Positions 61,077 through 64,000 of a stretch of DNA of 64,000 nucleotides are shown here, piece after piece; position 1 is the first letter of the stretch, and every line of letters starts with the position of its first letter. A program made the position numbers and the translations under genes. This stretch comes from Spirosoma panaciterrae DSM 21099. Lineage in GTDB: Bacteria; Bacteroidota; Bacteroidia; Cytophagales; Spirosomataceae. Location: the NCBI RefSeq assembly GCF_000374025.1, contig NZ_KB893195.1, positions 1-64,000 of the forward strand. Reading direction: 5' to 3'. The notes under the pieces were generated by a model that ran no database searches, had not been told where the DNA came from, and saw only the letters and a list, made by a program, of their open reading frames with translations.

Positions 61077-62786
61077 ATGTACACCGCATCTGCTGTTCCG
61101 GTGATGGACAAACTGATCATTTACCAGATTTTCACCCGCCTGTTTGGCAATCAGAACACAACCAACCACTGGCATGGAACCCTACAGGAAAACGGCGTAG
61201 GGAAATTTAACGACATCAATGCTACCGCCCTGCAAGCCATCAAACAATTTGGCGCAACACACATCTGGTTTACGGGTGTTATTGAACACGCTACCCAAAC
61301 CGACTACTCAGCCTATGGAATCCGCCCCGACGACCCGGTGGTGGTAAAAGGGCGGGCGGGTTCTCCCTATGCGGTCAAAGATTATTACGATGTCGATCCT
61401 GATCTGGCGGTCAGTGTTCCCGACCGAATGGCCGAGTTTGACGCCCTTGTTCAACGGACGCACGCCCATAACCTGAAAGTCATTATCGATTTCGTACCCA
61501 ATCACGTAGCGCGTCAATACCAGTCGGATGCTAAGCCTGCGGGGGTAGTTGATCTGGGGCAGAAAGACGATAAGACCGTTGGGTTTTCGACCAGCAACAA
61601 TTTCTATTATTTACCCGGCCAAACGTTTCAGTCGCCCGAAGGAGCTACGACTACCCTACAGGAGTTTCCGGCCAAAGTAACAGGCAGCGGCTCGATCACG
61701 GCCACCCCCGATATCAACGACTGGTACGAAACCGTCAAGCTCAATTATGGCATCAATGTTTTTGACGGAAGCCGCCACTTCGACCCGATTCCTGCCACCT
61801 GGTATCAGATGCTGGACATTCTGCTCTTCTGGTCGGCGAAGGGGATAGATGGTTTCCGGTGTGATATGGCGCATCTGGTCCCCGTAGAGTTCTGGCAGTG
61901 GGCCATCAGCCGGGTAAAACGGCGTTACCCGCACATGATTTTTATCGCTGAGATTTACGATCCGGGTTTGTATCGACCCTTTATTTTCGTGGGAGGTTTC
62001 GATTATCTCTACGATAAAGTGGGGCTTTACGATTCCGTTCGGCGGCTCATGGAAGGGCATGGTTCCTGTTACGACCTTACGCGGGTATGGCAGCAGGAGT
62101 CCGGCGATTTTGCCCAGCACATGCTTCGGTTTCTGGAAACTCACGACGAGCAACGCATTGCTTCCCGTTTTTTTGCCAACGACCCCTGGGCGGCCGTTCC
62201 GGCCATGACGCTGACAGCTACCATGCACACAGGCCCTGTGTTGATTTATTTCGGGCAGGAAGTGGGTGTCAAGGCCGAAGGGTCCGAAGGATTCAGTGGC
62301 GATGATGGCCGGACTACCATTTTCGATTATTGGGGAATGCCGCGTTGGCAGGGCTGGCTCAATGGGGGCAACTATGATGGTGGCCGACTCTCCGACGATC
62401 AGCGAAATTTGCGGGCTTTTTATCAGCAGTTAAATTATCTGGTTATAGGCTCCGACGCCATTCAAAACGGCTATTTTTACGACCTTCAATACGTAAACGA
62501 TAATGGGCAAAGTCCTGGCTACGACGCCCATCAGATTTACAGCTACCTCCGCTACACCGACCGCCAGAAACTCCTGATTGTCTGCAACTTCTCGGCGTAC
62601 AACACCTACGACACCGTGGTTCAGATTCCCAAAGCGGCCTTTGATACTATGGCACTAAACATGGCCAATACGTATCAGTTTGTGGATATTTTCCTGACCG
62701 ATACCGAACTTGACGTTGTCGGTTCGGCAGGTGTACCCCTGGTACTTCCACCACGGAGTGTACGCGTACTGGAAATAAAATCGTAA
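61077..62786 (+). CDS. Cytoplasmic-type GH13 alpha-amylase
   Basis: This 569-residue protein has no signal peptide. The start may be 61077 or the Met at 61104 (MDKLIIYQIFTRLFGN), the latter further from the inverted repeat. The GH13 barrel shows KVIIDFVPNHVAR, GIDGFRCDMAHLVPV (nucleophile Asp), MIFIAEIYDP (acid Glu) and RFLETHDEQRIASRF. Blocks VLIYFGQEVGVKAEG and the C-terminal beta domain complete the family. It probably hydrolyses imported maltodextrins, complementing the secreted enzyme encoded divergently. Confidence 0.92.
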   Translation: MYTASAVPVMDKLIIYQIFTRLFGNQNTTNHWHGTLQENGVGKFNDINATALQAIKQFGATHIWFTGVIEHATQTDYSAYGIRPDDPVVVKGRAGSPYAVKDYYDVDPDLAVSVPDRMAEFDALVQRTHAHNLKVIIDFVPNHVARQYQSDAKPAGVVDLGQKDDKTVGFSTSNNFYYLPGQTFQSPEGATTTLQEFPAKVTGSGSITATPDINDWYETVKLNYGINVFDGSRHFDPIPATWYQMLDILLFWSAKGIDGFRCDMAHLVPVEFWQWAISRVKRRYPHMIFIAEIYDPGLYRPFIFVGGFDYLYDKVGLYDSVRRLMEGHGSCYDLTRVWQQESGDFAQHMLRFLETHDEQRIASRFFANDPWAAVPAMTLTATMHTGPVLIYFGQEVGVKAEGSEGFSGDDGRTTIFDYWGMPRWQGWLNGGNYDGGRLSDDQRNLRAFYQQLNYLVIGSDAIQNGYFYDLQYVNDNGQSPGYDAHQIYSYLRYTDRQKLLIVCNFSAYNTYDTVVQIPKAAFDTMALNMANTYQFVDIFLTDTELDVVGSAGVPLVLPPRSVRVLEIKS

Positions 62787-62847
62787 CTTTTGGGTACTTT
62801 TTAGGGTTTGCTTCGTCAGTACATGAGAAACCGAGCCCCAAACCACC

Positions 62848-63735
62848 ATGATGAAACTGTTTACCGCATTCTTTTTCTTACTTATACCATTTAGTACACA
62901 GGCTCAGGAAATTACGCTATCGTCGAATCAGCAGTCGCTGACCATCGTCGGTGGTAAAACCACGCCTGAAACGATTCTGTCGATTGGTAAACAGTTTATC
63001 AACTGTCCGTATGTACCGCATACGCTCGATACCAATCCGACCGAACAATTGGTGGTGAACCTGCGGGAGTTCGATTGTACTACCTATCTGGAAACTGTGC
63101 TGGCCCTCTCGCTGGCGTGGCAGGATATGGGGGCGAAACCGAATCAGGCTGTTTTTGAGCAATCCTTTCGAACCTATCTGACGAAACTCCGATACCGGGA
63201 TGGCCGGATTGATGGCTACGCCAGCCGACTCCACTATTTCTCCGACTGGCTCCGCGATAATGAGCGCAAAGGGCTGGTAACCGACGTAACCCGTGACCTA
63301 CCGGGTAGTATGTCTGTTGCCAAACCCGTTTCATACATGACGACGGCAACGTATAAGTACCCGCGTTTAACTGATCCAGCTATTCTTAAACAAGTAGCCC
63401 AAACGGAAGCGGCTATTAGCCAGCAAACCTTTTCTTTTATCCCCAAAAAGGCCGTCAAACAGGCTGAAGCGTCTATTCGTGAAGGAGATATTGTGATGCT
63501 GATGGCGGCCCGGCCCGGTCTGGACATGAAGCATGTGGGGATTGCGGTTCGGCAACCTAATGGACAATTACACCTGATGCACGCTTCATCTGAACAGGGC
63601 GCGGTGGTTATTACACCGTACTCGCTCAGTGATTATGTACTATGGCATCGAGGTTTATCGGGTATTCGGATCGCCCGACTCCGCTCTGAAAGTGGCACTC
63701 CTCCGATAATGGCTCGGGGTAAACAGGCGGAATAA
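62848..63735 (+). CDS. DUF1460 secreted NlpC/P60-like amidase
   Basis: This 295-residue protein has signal MMKLFTAFFFLLIPFSTQAQ. The DUF1460 domain shows LREFDCTTYLETVLALSLAW (catalytic Cys near 73), DGYASRLHYFSDWLRDN, and late GLDMKHVGIAVRQPNGQLHL (catalytic His), as in N-acetylmuramoyl-L-alanine amidase-like proteins of Bacteroidota that cut peptidoglycan. It follows the amylase gene by 61 bases but is probably functionally separate. The call is firm; the exact bond cut is inferred. Confidence 0.9.
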   Translation: MMKLFTAFFFLLIPFSTQAQEITLSSNQQSLTIVGGKTTPETILSIGKQFINCPYVPHTLDTNPTEQLVVNLREFDCTTYLETVLALSLAWQDMGAKPNQAVFEQSFRTYLTKLRYRDGRIDGYASRLHYFSDWLRDNERKGLVTDVTRDLPGSMSVAKPVSYMTTATYKYPRLTDPAILKQVAQTEAAISQQTFSFIPKKAVKQAEASIREGDIVMLMAARPGLDMKHVGIAVRQPNGQLHLMHASSEQGAVVITPYSLSDYVLWHRGLSGIRIARLRSESGTPPIMARGKQAE

Positions 63736-63752
63736 GCGCTCAGATACGTAGT

Positions 63753-64000
63753 TTATCTACGGCTACTGTTTAGTTGATCAAACGCTTCCAGAAACGGATC
63801 TATTGCCGACAGATCACAGGCCGAGCAAAGGGCCGAAACACGCTGATCGGTAATAACCAGTCGTTGGGAAGTTATCGTCTGGCAGTTGCTGTCATACCCT
63901 CTGGCTTGTACAAGACGCGCTCCTATATCCCCCTTCTGCCAGATTTCGCCCTCAATGGTCAGCAATTTGTTCGCCTGAATGCCGCACAAATTCAGCCTAC
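63753..64000 (-). CDS. C-terminal fragment of a protein cut by the right window edge
   Basis: The frame is open through base 64000 and no ATG is inside, so these 81 codons are the C-terminal part of a longer protein. It contains several Cys (LCGIQANKLL, DSNCQTITSQ, ALCSACDLSA), suggesting disulfides in an exported protein. No family is recognised. It converges on the DUF1460 gene with 17 bases between stops. Confidence 0.55.
   Translation of the reverse strand, partial: RLNLCGIQANKLLTIEGEIWQKGDIGARLVQARGYDSNCQTITSQRLVITDQRVSALCSACDLSAIDPFLEAFDQLNSSRR

Overview
The window reads as a chromosome segment of a Bacteroidota bacterium, most likely a Cytophagales member close to Spirosoma. The evidence is the paired SusC/SusD proteins, an ECF sigma/FecR pair with a DUF4974 tail, LytS/LytTR two-component pairs, DUF5686, DUF1460, DUF2079 and DUF6090 families, promoter boxes of the form TAnnTTTG, and a general lack of Shine-Dalgarno sites. 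The genus is inferred from gene content only.

Positions 1 to about 7160 are the right end of an integrated mobile element, and all its genes lie on the minus strand. From the right end it carries a tyrosine integrase, a 300-residue unknown, an excisionase-like HTH protein, a VRR-NUC nuclease, a RepA-like AAA ATPase, a DUF6371 primase-like protein, a small coiled-coil protein and a Gly/Ala-rich protein that runs off the left edge. A dense TCCTAA repeat array with a palindrome lies between the ATPase and primase genes and looks like a replication origin. The element ends at a tRNA 3' fragment (7157-7210) that is followed by a terminator.

Positions 7486-17012 hold one minus-strand nutrient-uptake locus: ECF sigma factor, FecR anti-sigma, SusC with an STN domain, SusD, and two tandem polysaccharide pyruvyl transferase-like proteins with Tat-type signals. 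The sigma/FecR/STN chain suggests surface signalling. The substrate is unknown.

Positions 17.3-27.9 kb hold two orphan small genes, a stand-alone LuxR HTH protein, trpS, malic enzyme, a membrane protein, a thioesterase, a histidine phosphatase, a first LytS/LytTR pair and a DUF3298 lipoprotein. Positions 28-33 kb carry two DUF2079 membrane proteins flanking a methyltransferase-glycosyltransferase fusion. Next come a truncated globin, alanine dehydrogenase with a divergent Lrp regulator and a palindromic site between them, an FrnE-like DsbA protein, a Kelch protein, a DUF1080 protein, a membrane acyltransferase-like protein and an SDR enzyme.

Positions 40.5-51.7 kb carry a second LytS/LytTR pair, an AT-rich patch with a DUF6090 gene, an RluA-type pseudouridine synthase, two cell-envelope glycosyltransferases, an outer-membrane beta-barrel receptor and a DUF4405/SnoaL-like protein. 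Positions 52-64 kb carry a DUF5686 outer-membrane protein, beta-phosphoglucomutase, CreD with a palindromic operator-like site, a lipoprotein, a PAS histidine kinase, two divergent GH13 alpha-amylases, a DUF1460 hydrolase and a gene fragment at the right edge.

Several intergenic spaces contain long inverted repeats built of purine-rich words. They occur between convergent, divergent and co-directional genes, and some overlap stop codons. With the iteron-like array and the exported pyruvyl-transferase pair, they are the most interesting unexplained signals here.
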